Below are positions 33,272 through 45,379 of a stretch of 64,000 bases of DNA, piece by piece. Under the pieces are notes generated by a model. That model was not told the origin of the DNA, ran no database searches, and saw nothing but the letters and a program-made list of their open reading frames with translations. Origin of the DNA: Liquidambar formosana (Eukaryota > Streptophyta > Magnoliopsida > Saxifragales > Altingiaceae); the NCBI GenBank assembly GCA_039720395.1, contig CM077832.1:18013850-18077849 (forward strand), in the 5' to 3' direction. The stretch's first letter is position 1; each line of letters starts with the position of its first letter. The position numbers and the translations under genes are program-made.

Positions 33272-33939
33272 TAGGGCCAGTTCTAAGTTTGTTGGGGCCC
33301 TAGGCGAACTCTTAAAATGGGGCCCTCTTCCTTCTATATATTCTAAAAAAAAAAAAAAAGTTCTAAATATCCAAAAAAAAAAAAAATCCTACTATCAAGC
33401 ACCAACATAAAATTTGTTTGCATATAAAATTACTAAAATTTGCTTTTATAGATTAAAATTACGAGATTTTGTGAATGGGAAGGACTAGAGGAGAATAGGA
33501 GACGAGAGATAAGGAGAGTCAGAGAGACGTTGTCATGTTGTGAATGGGATTGTCGGATTGGGGAGCCAGGGGAGGAGATGAGAGAGACGTTTGTGAATGG
33601 GGAAATGAGCCAGGGGAGAGAGACGTTGTGACTTATGAATGGGAGCCTCTCAGATCTGATCTGAGATCTAAAAAGCCCCTTGATTCCCATGTAAAGTATT
33701 TTTTTTTATTTATTTAGTTTTAATTCTTTTGGGCTGAAATTGGGCTTGTAGAATAGGCCCCTTTTGCTTAAAATAGGAGAGCTAGTGCTGTTGGGCCAAG
33801 TGGAGAAGCCTCTCCTTTGGGTTGACTTTTGGGCTTTGATAACTAGTAAAAGGGATAGGTATTTGGAGGCCTTTTTTTTTATCCCAAAATAAGGGCCCTG
33901 GATGGCCGTCTTGCTCGTCTGGGCCCAGAACAGGGCTTA
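33272..33939. mobile_element. Non-autonomous hAT element (668 bp)
   Basis: Exact 8-bp TSD cttgagcc at 33,264-33,271 and 33,940-33,947. TIRs TAGGGCCAGTTCT and TAAGCCCTGTTCT (right end reverse-complemented), with sub-terminal GGGGCCCTAGGCGAA and GGGCCC. The 8-bp TSD and these ends are hAT hallmarks. No transposase. The middle has a ~60-bp repeated motif around gagagagacgttgtgaatgg. Confidence 0.85.
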
Positions 33940-34003
33940 CTTGAGCCATTGTTTTTTGCCATCTAAGCTACCATTGCGAGTGTGTATTATATATATAAGA
34001 GTA

Positions 34004-34145
34004 AGCACGTGTTGATATAAATTATATCAACACTTGCATTGGAGGTTATACCTCATGCATTAATGGGTTAAGCGATACATTGGGCCAATGCGAGGGGTAC
34101 AACCCCCAATACATAGTGTTGATATAACTTATATCAACATGTACT
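34004..34145. mobile_element. 142-bp MITE family E, copy 2
   Basis: Ends AGCACGTGTTGATATAA and (reverse-complemented) AGTACATGTTGATATAA, with the same internal order and exactly the same length as 30,617-30,758. A partial third copy is visible near 34,283-34,325. Confidence 0.65.
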
Positions 34146-34258
34146 GACTTGATTAATACTGTATATATATATATCTATATATATATATATATAATTTTTA
34201 TTTTTCACGATATTTATTTTTACAAACTTCACCCGTGCAACGCACGGGTTATAACTCG

Positions 34259-35286
34259 TATATATATGGTTCTGATCAAATTAACATGTGTTGATATAGT
34301 ATATATCAGTATTATGCATTGAATAACCCTAGAGCTTATTAAAAAATTAAAATTTTAACAGAATATTTATTCTCTAAAATAATAAAATGTATTTGTTAAT
34401 ATAATATGTCAATTAAATTTATAAGATATAGGCAAAAATAAATTAAATAGTTACATCAAAATAATCTTTGGTGCAATATTAGCGTAATGTATCACACAAA
34501 ATCTATATATATTTCCAAAAATGATAAATTATTATGAAAAAAAATTAAGTTAATAGTGGAAGGTTGTGGAAAATGAAAGAGGTGACATGTTATGTATTTG
34601 GTAGAAAAAAGTTATGACTCTCTAAAGCCTAATCCATCTCATGGTCATGGTTTTGATATGTTACTATGCATTCCAACGTTTCGTGTTTTTTTTTTTTTTT
34701 TAATCATCATTGCCTTAATTGTCTCTATTTCTTATTATAACTATTTATAATTTTATACGTTCAATTTTTAGGAGATGAATGAATAGGCATAAAGAAAACG
34801 AAGAAATGTGGTATAGTCTACTAAATTTGGGTTGATCATTGTACAATGTATGTTTTCCGATTCTCCCACATAAAAACAAAGAAATATGCAGTGTACATCA
34901 AGCGTCAACCTATCTATATTAAGGGTTGAACATTGTACAATGTAAGTTTTTCGATTTTCCCACATAAAAACAAAGATGGTTTTGATATGTTAAAACATAT
35001 TTCAACGTGTTGCGTTTTCTTTTTTAATCATCATTGCCTCTATTTGTCTCTTTTTCTAATTATAGCTAATTATAGTTTTATACGTTTAATTTTTTGAAGT
35101 GGAGATGAATAGGCATAAAGAAAATGAAGAAATATGGTATAGTTACTAAGTTTGGGTTAAACACTGTACAGTGTAGGTTTTTTGATTCTTTCACATAAAA
35201 ATAAAGAGATATGTAGTGTACACTAAACAACAACCAACTTATACCACGTGAAAAAGAGCAATGAAAACCAAAAAGAAAAAAGAAAA
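34259..35286. other. AT-rich intergenic with a diverged direct repeat
   Basis: The segment with tgaataggcataaagaaaa, gggttgatcattgtacaatg and cacataaaaacaaag (about 34,770-34,975) recurs at about 35,105-35,215. The same words appear in reverse orientation near 38,115-38,225. No gene. Confidence 0.5.
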
Positions 35287-35640
35287 ATTGGAGAATTTAC
35301 CTTTTGGTAATCACTTCTTAACTTAATACCAAACATGGCAAAATTAGTAGTTCTTATAAAGCACGTATACAGTCAATTTGTAGCAAGTTGGCAGATTAAT
35401 ATTCTTTATTTGGTATTAAGTTGAAAATCGATCACCAAAAAGTAATTTCTCCAAAAGTCACTAAAAGTAACTTTCTTTTTGGGAAAATTACTTTTTAGTG
35501 ATTATTTCCCAACTTAATACGAAACAAAGAAAACTGATAGTTATTTTATCGTAAGTATACAGTAATTTGTAGCAAGTTGATAGATATTATTCGTTTTTTC
35601 GATACTAGGTTGGAAAGTGGTCACTAAAATGTAATTTTTG
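35287..35640. mobile_element. MITE family B, two adjacent copies
   Basis: First copy 35,290-35,455 (ttaccttttggtaatcac ... gatcaccaaaaagtaattt); second copy about 35,467-35,635. Each has inverted ends enclosing a TA-rich centre with caatttgtagcaagttg. Confidence 0.65.
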
Positions 35641-35861
35641 CCTTTTTCTCTACCTGTTCACTGTTTCAATATGTGATTTGACAAAAATAAAAATAAAATT
35701 TCATAGCTTGACACGTGGCATCAACAGGGAGCCATTCGTCCGTTATATATATATATATATATAGATGAAAGCTGGGAATAAATTTGCAACAAATAGTGGA
35801 CATATGCTTTCAATTTGGGCCATGGTACCCTAGCAAAAAATTGGGTACCATACCTATAAGG

Positions 35862-36056
35862 TCACTTAAAATAGTAAGTTGATTACTTCAAATGGTCAAT
35901 AGGCCACTAAAAATAGTAAGTTAATCACTTCAAATGGTAAGTTGTCACTAAATGGTAAGTAAGTCACTTCAAATGGTAAGTGGGATATTTTGAGCCACTT
36001 CAAATAGTAAGTGAGCCACTTCAACTGGTAATAGGTCATTTAAAATGATAAGTGGA
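35862..36056. repeat. ~20-bp minisatellite
   Basis: Eight to nine diverged units of the type gtcacttcaaatggtaagt. It is bounded by ggtaccat / gggtaccat words on both sides (35,822-35,855 and about 36,080). Confidence 0.75.
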
Positions 36057-36586
36057 TATGATATCTTAAAAACCTTATGGGTACCATAAAATTACCTTAC
36101 AATTTGACGTACACTAGGCATCTACATCACATCCACTGGCTGCAGAGAGACAGATATAGTGGGATTTTAATTACTTTTCCTTGTAAACATTGCATGGTGT
36201 TGTAATAGGAACAAACAAAAACCACCCCCCTCCCCTAGCTTCCACGAGTTCATCATTAGGACGATTTTGGTATAACATTTATACCCAAGTTCATTCTCAA
36301 CAATTTGTTGCCCCCAAACTTCTCCTGCATGTTTCCGGATACTACCAATGTTTATTTACTTAGTTCAGTTTGCCCCCTCAAAAATTGCATTTTTCCTCTC
36401 CATTCCTATTAAATTTCAATTATGGTATTTATGATAAACTCTAAGTGATATATCCACAATCAAATCTCATTGCAATATTTGCTTAATTATGGGTCAAAAA
36501 ACTAGTTTGATGTAAATTGAGGCTAAAATGGGGAAAAAAAAAAAAAAAAAAAACACCTGACTGCCCAAACCCAAATATTATTTATA

Positions 36587-36882
36587 GGTGCTATTGACAC
36601 CCCCAAAGACTTGCTTTTGTATCTTCACTTATTTTAAAATTTTCAAGGTTTTATGAAAATAACAATAAATTTTCATGAAAACTGGCAACATCGTTCATTA
36701 AAGAACATCATTTTGAACAACTTTGTAATAGATTTTTAAAATCTATCATTTAATTGAACTTTTGAGTCTCTCTTTCTATAAAAATCCACTTAAACAATAG
36801 ATTTTGAAAAAACTTTCTTTTACAAAGTCATTCAAAATGATGTTTTCTAAGTGTACATCAGAATTAGTTTTCATGAAAACTT
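36587..36882. mobile_element. Long-foldback MITE family D, copy 4 (right end truncated)
   Basis: Starts GGTGCTATTGACACCCCC and contains agaacatcattttgaacaac with the mirror cattcaaaatgatgttttct. The right end stops at another repeat beginning ggccgcgtttggta at 36,884. Confidence 0.55.
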
Positions 36883-37282
36883 AGGCCGCGTTTGGTATGC
36901 TTGAATGGAATGGGAATGAAATGGAATAGTTATGGGAATGGAATAGAAAAGAGAATGAAAGGAATGATCATTCTCAATGGTCATTCTACACCTTTATTTG
37001 GTACTAGTTATAGCACACATGTGTTGTATGTGAATTTTTTGGGTGAAAATAATAAAATGAAGAAAAAGCAATAAAAATACACAAAAATATATCGATTTTA
37101 AATTACATTTCATTGATCAAGTATGATAAACAATGAAATGAATATTAAAATTGTACAATGGACCCATTAATTTCAACAAAACTAAAATTTTAAAAAAATC
37201 AGCAAAGGAAACATACCTAATGATGTCATAGAAGATAAGGGTTAGGGTTAGGGAAGCTTGAAATCTAAAAAACACAAACAAA

Positions 37283-37342
37283 CAAAAAATAATAATAATA
37301 AAATAAACACAAACAACAACAACAACAATAATAATAATAATG
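37283..37342. repeat. (AAT/AAC)n microsatellite
   Basis: AAT and AAC trinucleotide runs. They explain the Asn-rich spurious open frame here. Confidence 0.85.
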
Positions 37343-37589
37343 GTTTAGGCAGTGGATCTGTAATAGCTAAAACCCCTAACTTGTATCTTAAAGGTAATAA
37401 TGGATATGTAAGAAAAGAGAGAGCAGAATTGTACCCAAAAAAGAGAGGATACATATGAGTAATAGTAGGGAAAGACTTGTTGAGAACGATAACGATATCT
37501 TTATAAATTTAAGTGAAGGTAAGATAGCCAATCAAAAGTTTTTTGATTTAGAAACTTTTATAAAAGTATATGTATATATATATTATATA

Positions 37590-38497
37590 TATATCACGGA
37601 GGATTGGTCCTCTTACAGCTGTGCCACGCATTGTTTTCCTTTTCTATTTTTTCTATTTTTTTTTTAAATCACATGCTCAACAGTGAACTTTTTTCAAAAA
37701 ATTACCTTTTGGTGATCCTTTTATAACTTAATACCAATAAAGGATGTACACTATCAACTTGCTACAACTTAACTATATACATGCATGAAATGACTACTAA
37801 TTTCTCTCTTTTTTTTCGTATTACATTGAAAGTTGATCACTAAAACGTAATTTTTTCCAAAAAGTTACTTTTAGTGACTTTTGAGGAAATTGCTTTTTTA
37901 GTGACCACTTTCCATTTTAATATCAAACAAAAGTCATTCCTCTGTCAATTTGCTACAAATTGATTGTATAAGTGTTTTAAAATGACTACCACCTTACTTT
38001 GTTTGGTATTAAGTTAAGAAGTGGTCATCAAAAAGTAATTTCCCCAACTTTTTTTTTGGTATTCATTGCTCTTTTTCATGCAAGTAAATTGTCGCTTGGT
38101 ACCACATATCTCTTTGTTTTTATGTAGGAGAATCGGAAAAACTACACTGTACAATGCTCAACCCAAACTTACTAGATTATACTATATTTCTTTGTTTTCT
38201 TTATAGACAATTCATCTTCTCTCCAAAAAATTGAACGTATAAAATTATAAATAATTATAATCAGAAAGAGAGACAAATAGAGGTAATAATGATTAAAAAA
38301 TAAAATGCGACATACCGGAATATGTATTTAACATATCAAATTGCTTAGAAAACTATAAAAATGCTTAAAAAATTGTGCAAATACATTTTTGCCAAACGAG
38401 AGGTATCTCAAATTATTAGACCCAAACTAATCCCTATGATACACAAACCACCCACAAGTCCATGCATCAAGAGGGAGCCATTCCTCCGTTATATATA

Positions 38498-38540
<43 letters not shown>

Positions 38541-38600
38541 ATTTTTCATAATATTTATTTTTACAAAGCTCACCCGTGCAACGCATGGATTATAAACCAG
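37590..38600 (+). mobile_element. Helitron-like non-autonomous repeat, copy 2
   Basis: Collinear with 32,030-34,258 minus its insertions. It ends with a CCCGTGC / GCATGGA hairpin (38,573-38,588) about 8 bp before CCAG (38,597-38,600). The left boundary near cacggagga and an inverted cctccgttatat word near 38,488 also allow a TIR-element interpretation, so the class is uncertain. Confidence 0.4.
37685..38045. mobile_element. MITE family B, two adjacent copies
   Basis: Same paired arrangement as at 32,100-32,480: ttaccttttggtgatcc ... gatcactaaaacgtaa, then a second unit from 37,870. Confidence 0.6.
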
Positions 38601-39104
38601 TAATATATATATAACGGAGGAAAGTTGCATCTTTTAATGCCACGTGTAAATTTTGTGTATTCTTTTTTCTCTTTTGTTAGGGAGCTGATTGGTCCCACTC
38701 TATTGCACCATCTCTCTCTCTCTCTCTCTCTCTTAATGATCAAACGTGAAGGCTATTGCTCATTTTCTCTCTCTGTCTCTAACCCTCTCTCTCTCCGAAT
38801 AATACCTATCAATGGTTTCTGCTTGCTTTCACAGATTCTTTGCCTGTCCTCTCCTTTATTCACTCAATTCACTCAATTCAGCTATAGAAAAAGAGTTTCA
38901 CTTCCAACTCAAGGAAAAAAAATAAAAAATAAAAAATGTTGAAGTATATCCAACCTTAAATTTTTTTTTGTGCCCTTAGATTCATAGCTCAAGATAAGAA
39001 AAAATTAAGAATAAAATAAAATAAATTTCACCTTTTGCCATGGTGATCCAACTACACAGAAATAAGAAGCCATAAGGTGAATGGAGAAAAAAAAAAAAAA
39101 AAAA

Positions 39105-39106
<2 letters not shown>

Positions 39107-39152
<46 letters not shown>

Positions 39153-39154
39153 AA
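39107..39154. repeat. (GAAA)n microsatellite
   Basis: Twelve GAAA units after a 20-bp poly(A). Confidence 0.9.
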
Positions 39155-39292
39155 AAAGAAGAAGAAGAAGAAGGACGACGAAGAGGAGTCAGCATCCACA
39201 AAAGCTGGGTTGCTACGTGCCACTATTTCCAAAAGCTTCAATGTTTGTTCCCGTTTCTTTGACTCTATCAAAGCAAAATCTCCCTGCCTCCT

Positions 39293-39336
<44 letters not shown>

Positions 39337-39338
39337 AC
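39293..39338. repeat. (CT)n-(CA)n compound microsatellite
   Basis: CT run followed directly by thirteen or so CA units. Confidence 0.9.
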
Positions 39339-40419
39339 CTGCAAAAGGCAAAATATTTTAACAGTTCTCTGATTGAAACAATAAGCTAATCTGTAAAAAA
39401 GTGAGTCAATAGCAAAAAGAGAGAGCTAAAAATGCAGAAATAGGGAAAAAAAGAAATCATACCAGCTTTTGAACTAAGGCCCAATTAAAGTCAACATCAA
39501 ATCTCTCTCTGCAAATAAATGCATAGATATGTTTTCTTTCCTCTCCCTCCTTCGTCCTCTCTATCTCTCTCACACACATACCTACCCTAATAAATGCATA
39601 GATTTTTTGTCTTTCTCTTAATAAATGCATACACGTTCTTAGAAAGAACTCTCCAGAAGTCTAAACAACGAAGGACACCATAAAAGAAAGCAAGGGAAAA
39701 AGAATGGGGAAAAAAATGTAAAATCCCATTTTAATAAATACCTATTCTCAGACATTCTCACCAAATGCACATATATTTTATCTCATCTTTTGATAAATAC
39801 AAAAATATTCTCACCAAATACAGATATTCAATCTTCTCTCCCTAATAAATGCATAGATTTTTTGTCTTTCTCTTAATAAATGCATACACATTCTCAGCAC
39901 AGAAAAGAACTCTCCAGAAATCTAAACAAGATAGCAAGCTCTATTTATGCTCCATTTATACTCCGACTCATTTATACTCCGACACTTCACTTCTTTTCTC
40001 TCTACATTTACTCTTTCTATCAACTGGCTTGGATTGGACAGTGACAATAGAATTGGTGTTATTCAACTCATCATGTATTAATCATTAGCTTTTAATCTCT
40101 TGGCCACTTTCAAATATTTTATAACATTTAGTGAATAAATCTCACATTCAATATTTGTTTCAATTAGTTAAATATGATTTTTTTTATATAATTTTTCCAT
40201 ATCATTTGGTGAGTGGTTATCTAACATATGATACTTATGATAATTCTTCAGGAGTGGATAAGTATTTTTTGCCAACTACTTTCTTGCTTTGAAATGCACT
40301 TGATTTTTCCAAGCTTTTAAAACCAATCTAGCATCCTCAAACTCAAATAGCATTAGAATTTGGTTTTTCTTCAATATATATATATATATATATGTAGTGT
40401 ATATATATAGATATATCGG

Positions 40420-41365
40420 GTGGAGGATGGAGTCAAGTCTGGTCGCTTGATAGACACTCATCTATTGCAAACACTGATGGAACAGCAGTCCGGGACAGGA
40501 ACAGGTCCGAGGAAATCAGTAGCCAAGAGACAGGATATAGGGCAGAAAAATGCGGACATTCAGATGATTACCACAGGGCAGCCTCCAAGGAGGGATTTCC
40601 CGCAGAACCAGGCAGTATATGTGCAGCCAGCAGCGTCCCCCTATCTCTAAAGGGGCTTATGCAGGGCCTCCAAGGCAAGTCACACAGCAGAATTATCCGA
40701 TGACCTCACAGCAACCTTACACAGTTCCCGCTACTCAAACGGTGCCACTACCAGTTAGAGAAAGCACACAAGCCACCTCATTCCCAGTCACCAATGTACC
40801 CAGAAAATTGAGCACGTTGCCAATGACATTATCCCAATTGCTTCCTCAGCTGTTAGCAGCTAAGATGATCACCCCAATACCTCCCAGACCATTAACAGAT
40901 CCTCCTCCCAGAAACCACAATCCCAATGCTACGTGCGACTATCACATGGGAGCCCCGGGACACTGGACAGACCGATGTTATAATCTGAGGCATAGAGTTC
41001 AGGACCTCATTGACAAAGAACTCTTGAATTTCGAACCTCCGGAGGTTAAGCCAAATGTGATGCAGAATCCACTTCCTACTCATGTAGACGACAAGCCCAA
41101 TTCGTCCAGCAATTCGATTAATAATCAGGAAAAAGGGTTTGACCCTTCTTAACTCATCACACTTCTAGGGGCTGTAGTTCGGGTATGGCTGGATAAAGAG
41201 CAAAGACAACTGGAAATTGCAATGATAACAGCAGACAGTTCTACCAGAAAGGGGTCACCCCAGGTTCGATCAGTAGTAAGGATAGAAAGGCGAAGAAAGT
41301 TCGACTCTTTGCCTTTGCCTCAGTCACAATTACTCCCAGATTTGCTTACAGAAATTAAGTAATAT
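40420..41365 (+). pseudogene. gag: Ty3/gypsy (Tat-like) gag fragment
   Basis: The conceptual product resembles gag of plant Tat/Ogre-type gypsy elements. VKSGRLIDTHLLQTLMEQQ and PRRDFPQNQAVYV are in one frame (to about 40,650). CDYHMGAPGHWTDRC (Cys/His knuckle-like) and LRHRVQDLID are in the next frame (to 41,152), so at least one frameshift is present. After a stop at 41,152, similar coding continues as residues resembling LLGAVVRVW. There are no LTRs, and both sides end in TA-rich microsatellites. It is an isolated broken fragment, related to but clearly different from the gag at 51,733. Confidence 0.75.
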
Positions 41366-41394
41366 ATATATATATATATATATTACTTAATTTC
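41351..41394. repeat. 44-bp perfect palindrome
   Basis: GAAATTAAGTAA, then twenty bases of alternating TA, then TTACTTAATTTC. The whole sequence equals its reverse complement. It marks the right edge of the gag fragment. Confidence 0.9.
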
Positions 41395-41970
41395 TTCGGC
41401 AATAAAAAAAAATCAATTCATAAGTAAACATTCATATGCAAAATAATTTCAAGTGTTTCTCTATTTGATTTTAAAACCTTATTTGTGTGAATGCATGCAA
41501 ATTAATGATTCTAGATCATGTTCTGATTTCTAATATAGATTATAATAAAAAATTCAAAGTTAAAAGAGGCAAAATATGTAATAAACGGAGATCAGTGCAA
41601 AATCAAATGACAACCCTACTACCATCCTCCCCGTCAAGGAAAATAGGGGGGATGGGGGGGGGGGGGGAAGTACTTAGTAGCAGCTGGTCCTGGAGGCAAA
41701 TAATGAAAAAGGAAACTCCAAATAAGGGGAAAAAAAAAACCGTATCAGCAAAGGGCAAAAAAAAAAAAAAAAAGCATGATCACATTTTCTCATAAGCCAA
41801 ACAAGTACAGAAGTCTCAAAAAAATCGAAAAAACCCGAAGATATTTATGTATCTAGGCAACCAAATAAGAGCATAACAAAAAACAACAACAATAACGGCC
41901 CAGTTGAGCAAAAAATATATGCAAGAGGGGACAAAGAAAAGCTCACCAATTAGGCATTGATGCAAAGACT

Positions 41971-42335
41971 ATGGGTAAACTCACCTTAACATTTTCTAGA
42001 AGCCAAAAAAAAAAAAAAAAACCATAGGAAAAAGGCAGCAACTTTACATTTTCTAAGCAACCAAACAAGTAAATAATAAATGATCGGAAAAAATAAAAAA
42101 CAAAAAACTCACCAGCTGAAACTTGAAAGAAAACCCAAGAAAAAGGCGCCAACTTGATACTTTCTAGGCAACCAAACAACAATGGGTAAACTCACCTTAA
42201 CATTTTCTAGGAAGCCAAAAAAACAAAACCCTAGGAAAAAGGCAGCACTTTACATTTTCTAAGCAACCAAACAAGTAAATAATAAATGATCAGGAAAAAT
42301 AAAAAACAAAAAACTCACCAGCTGAAGCTTGAAAG
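41971..42335. repeat. 211-bp tandem duplication
   Basis: Unit 1 (41,971-42,181) and unit 2 (from 42,182) both begin atgggtaaactcaccttaac and contain ggcagcaactttacattttc and aactcaccagctga. Unit 2 is cut at 42,335 by the SIRE-type element, whose 5-bp flank here is gaaag. Confidence 0.8.
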
Positions 42336-43636
42336 TGTTATCCCAAGTGTAAAACCCTAGAGGGGGGGTGAATAGGGTTTATAGCCAATAAAAACAATTA
42401 TGACAAACTAAAATTCAGATTATTGCAAATAAGAGAAAATTCACCAATAAGCAATAATGAGAAAGAGTTAGAGAATGCAAACAAAAGATTTTAACGAGGT
42501 TTGGTCTTTCTGCCTACGTCCTTGCCTCAAGAGCGCCGCTTGAGGATTCCACAATCCACTATGACAATCTCCTTCAAGGGTGGAGATCAAACCTTTTACA
42601 AAGAGAAACTCTCTTGAAGACAAATCTCTCTTATCTCACTAGGATTCACACAACCCTTACAACTCTTGAAATTGAAATTGATTTGTTATAAATAAACTCT
42701 CTTGAAGTAAATACAACACTTGAAAGCTCAACAAACTTCTAATAATTGCTCAATTGAATGCTCTTTATGATTTAGGGCTTGAAAGCTCTTTCACTAAGGA
42801 TGGGTATTGAAAGCTCTTGTATAGATGCTCATAAATGAGTTTGAAGGCTTGTATTTATACCCATTAGGCCTATCATGGCCGTTGCAAGCATTAAATGCCG
42901 GGAAAGAGCCGCTTGGTGGCAATTAATGCACCATTGGGCTTTTAAAAAACTAGCCATTATAGCCTATTCGAGTGTTATAGTCGACTATAAGGCTTCATGT
43001 AGTCGATTACAAATATCAGTAGCCATTACTGGGCATTTTCTCTTGATTTAGTCGACTATATAGGATCATATAGTCAACTACATATATCAGTAGCCAAATT
43101 TGGGCTAAAACACATGATGTAGTCGACTAAACCTTGTTATATCAAAGTTTAGCCTTCTTTTCATGTAATTTCATCACTTGGTCTACTATACATCAACTTA
43201 GGCCTCTAGTTAATAATAAATATAGTTCAATTAAGAGTCCTAGGGTCCATCTAGGTCGGGTAGAGCATAGTCATGAACAATTATGTATATTTGAAACCTA
43301 AAACCTCACTTGTAGCCTAAATAAGTCTTAATTTACTGATGATCGCATGGCTTGAGGTGCTTTGTAGGTCCATTGCTAGCTTTTTATACTCTTTTTGCAT
43401 CATGCTTGAGTTGTCCTTGATGTTTTGGATACGAGCCTCGAGTTCCATGGCTTGGTTGAGCTATTGAGTGCATGTGCTTGAGTCATTTGATCTATAAGCT
43501 TATGCTTGAGTTGATTTGATCTTGATTACCTAACTTTGATAATGTTCTTGACAATTAAACCATTAGAACTGGCATCGATCTTTTGTTATCATCAAAATCT
43601 CGGATATGCCCTTGGTTGAAAACTTTAGGTCTAACA
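42336..43636 (-). repeat. 3' LTR of the SIRE-type element
   Basis: 1,301 bp on the minus strand. Begins TGTTAGACC (43,636) and ends GGGATAACA (42,336). TATAAATA on the minus strand at 42,859-42,852 is the likely promoter. Several TAGTCGACTA-like palindromes lie at 42,975-43,125. Confidence 0.85.
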
Positions 43637-43637
43637 A

Positions 43638-43651
43638 TCTCCCCCTTTTTT
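43638..43651 (-). other. Polypurine tract of the SIRE-type element
   Basis: On the minus strand AAAAAAGGGGGAGA directly precedes the LTR. Further purine tracts (TGAGGGGGAG near 43,730; CAAAAAGGGGAGAGG near 43,970) give the multiple-tract arrangement reported for Sireviruses. Confidence 0.75.
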
Positions 43652-43989
43652 ATGATGAAAAACTATTGATGTTTTATGAAATGATAATAAACAATAAATC
43701 ACATGATTTGATATGTGAGGCAAAAGCTCCCCCTCAAAATATGCATTTCATCCATGCATTATCAAGCATTTATCAAATGACATACACAAGATATGAATTT
43801 AAACCAAGATACCATAGATAGTGTTCATAAAAGCATGAACCACAAAACATTCATACATATTGTTCATAAAAGCATAAAAATGTAAACAAACTAACAACTA
43901 AATAGAGTACTAAAACCAAATAGAGTACTAAAATCAAATAAAGTACTATAAAACATCCATAATCCTCTCCCCTTTTTGACATCAATCAA

Positions 43990-45214
43990 AAAGAAGACTA
44001 ATCCTCAGGTGGAGGTGGAAAGTAGGGAGTATGGCGCTGCAAAATGGTCTCCATAGTGCCCTAATGGCACTCAAGGTCACTAATGCGGTTCCCAACATCT
44101 TGGAAGCCTTGAGTCATGGTCATTTGAAGTGACCCAATAGCATCTATGATAGTCTAGAGGCTTGGGGGTTCCACTTGCTCGTCTTGAGGTGGTTGTGGGG
44201 GCTCATCTGCAGGTTCCTCATCTATAGGATCCTCCTCAGGGGGCTACTGAACAAACCTCGGATCACGAATCTATTGACCATTAGCATCCTGAACGAACTT
44301 CATCCTTTTTAAGGTTGCCTCATCATAAAAATCCAATCCCTTGGCATCATAAACTTCGGTTTTATTTCCCGTGTTCACATCAAAGATCTTGAACACCTCA
44401 GTAAGAGCATTTCCATAGGGAAGACAACCACCTGATTTCTTAGAGCAGTCATGCATGTGATATAAAATGATGTAAACCAAATCAAGTTTCTTCCCTATGA
44501 GTACACACCAAATGAGAAAGACATCCATGTAACCTACATGAGAGCCACTCCCGGAGTGAGGCACAAGATTGTATGTGATGAAGTGATGAATGAGTCGAGA
44601 GATCACGAGAAGTTGATTAACGGTAGGGAGAAAAGAGTGTTGAATGGTTTGGTCATTGCAAATCAATTGAAGGGCTTCAACCTTATTGAAATTAGGTCGA
44701 ATAGTCCAACCATGTGTATTAAAACTTTGAATAGTGTCTTTGTAGGGAGATTAAAAATGGCAGCGATAGTGGCTGTTTGGAGGCGAATTGGCTTCCCTTT
44801 AACCCAAGACTTGATTTCATAATCCTTAGCGAATTTCAGATTAGCATAGAAAACTCAAACAAGTCAAGGATAGCAAGTGTTGTTCAAGGTGAGAAAGAAA
44901 TCCCACCCAGTAGCTTTAAACAAATTCGAAATGTAGATCTGCTGTCCATTAAAAAATTCAAAAGGGACGATTTTACCGAATTCAACCCGACGCTTTTTGT
45001 ACAAATCTTGATATCTCTTGAGTGCTTCGACATCCTTACATAGCCCCTCGTTGCCATGCTTGGCTTTAGAGCGTCTCTCTTGGTGATGAGAAGGATCCTC
45101 TTGGGTTGGATTGGATGGTGGAGGTTGAGAAGTTCCAGGAGCGCCCTTATGCTTAGTTTGAGCCCTAGAAGCGTCCATGGAGGCTTTGAGGAGTTTCTCC
45201 GTGCGGTTCGTCAT
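43990..45214 (-). pseudogene. SIRE env-like / 'putative plant transposon protein' region
   Basis: Starts at ATG 45,214. The first 116 residues are open: a basic, Gln/Pro-rich N-terminus (SQPPPSNPTQEDPSHH), then RYQDLYKKRRVEFGKI, FNGQQIYISNLFKATGWDFF and a stop after NNTCYP (45,214-44,864). The segment with VEFGKI and GWDFFL resembles the extra ORF found 3' of pol in SIRE elements and the 'putative plant transposon protein' domain family. Coding similarity continues downstream in shifting frames, including a 131-residue stretch at 44,666-44,271 with a VYDAKGLDFYDEATLKRMKF segment. Multiple stops and frameshifts make it a pseudogene. Its role is not established. Confidence 0.6.
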
Positions 45215-45379
45215 GGTTTGGAGGCAATGAGATGGAAGGAAAGTGAGATAAATGGAAGGCGAATGAGTTTGGTGGAGAGTTAGGAGAGAGGAATAGGGGT
45301 TTAGGCGACTAGAGAGAGAGAGATGTGATAAATAAGATGAAAAGTCGCGACTGTTGGGGTTTTAAAACCCTCCCCGAGC

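Larger units (their letters stand above)
32030..34258 (+). mobile_element. Helitron-like non-autonomous repeat, copy 1 (with nested insertions)
   Basis: Resembles 37,590-38,600 in order: tgccacgcRt..., the acatgctcaa-agtgaa block, paired MITE B segments, aaactataaaaatgct, and cccaaactaatccct. It ends with a perfect hairpin ACCCGTGC-AAC-GCACGGGT (34,231-34,249) 5 bp before CTCG (34,255-34,258), a possible mutated CTRR. A nested hAT element (33,272-33,939) and MITE E (34,004-34,145) lie inside. The left end is not resolved. Confidence 0.4.
38601..40419. other. Microsatellite-rich intergenic sequence, no gene seen
   Basis: CT run (38,708-38,733), poly(A) plus (GAAA)n (39,087-39,154), CT then CA runs (39,293-39,338). 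An ~80-bp direct repeat (ataaatgcatagattttttg ... aactctccaga) is at about 39,588-39,668 and 39,842-39,925. Open frames across the GAAA tract are artefacts. Confidence 0.6.

Noticed and set aside
39005..39389. Lys/Glu- or Phe/Ser-rich open frames on both strands
   Set aside because: They are translations of poly(A), (GAAA)n, (CT)n and (CA)n microsatellites.
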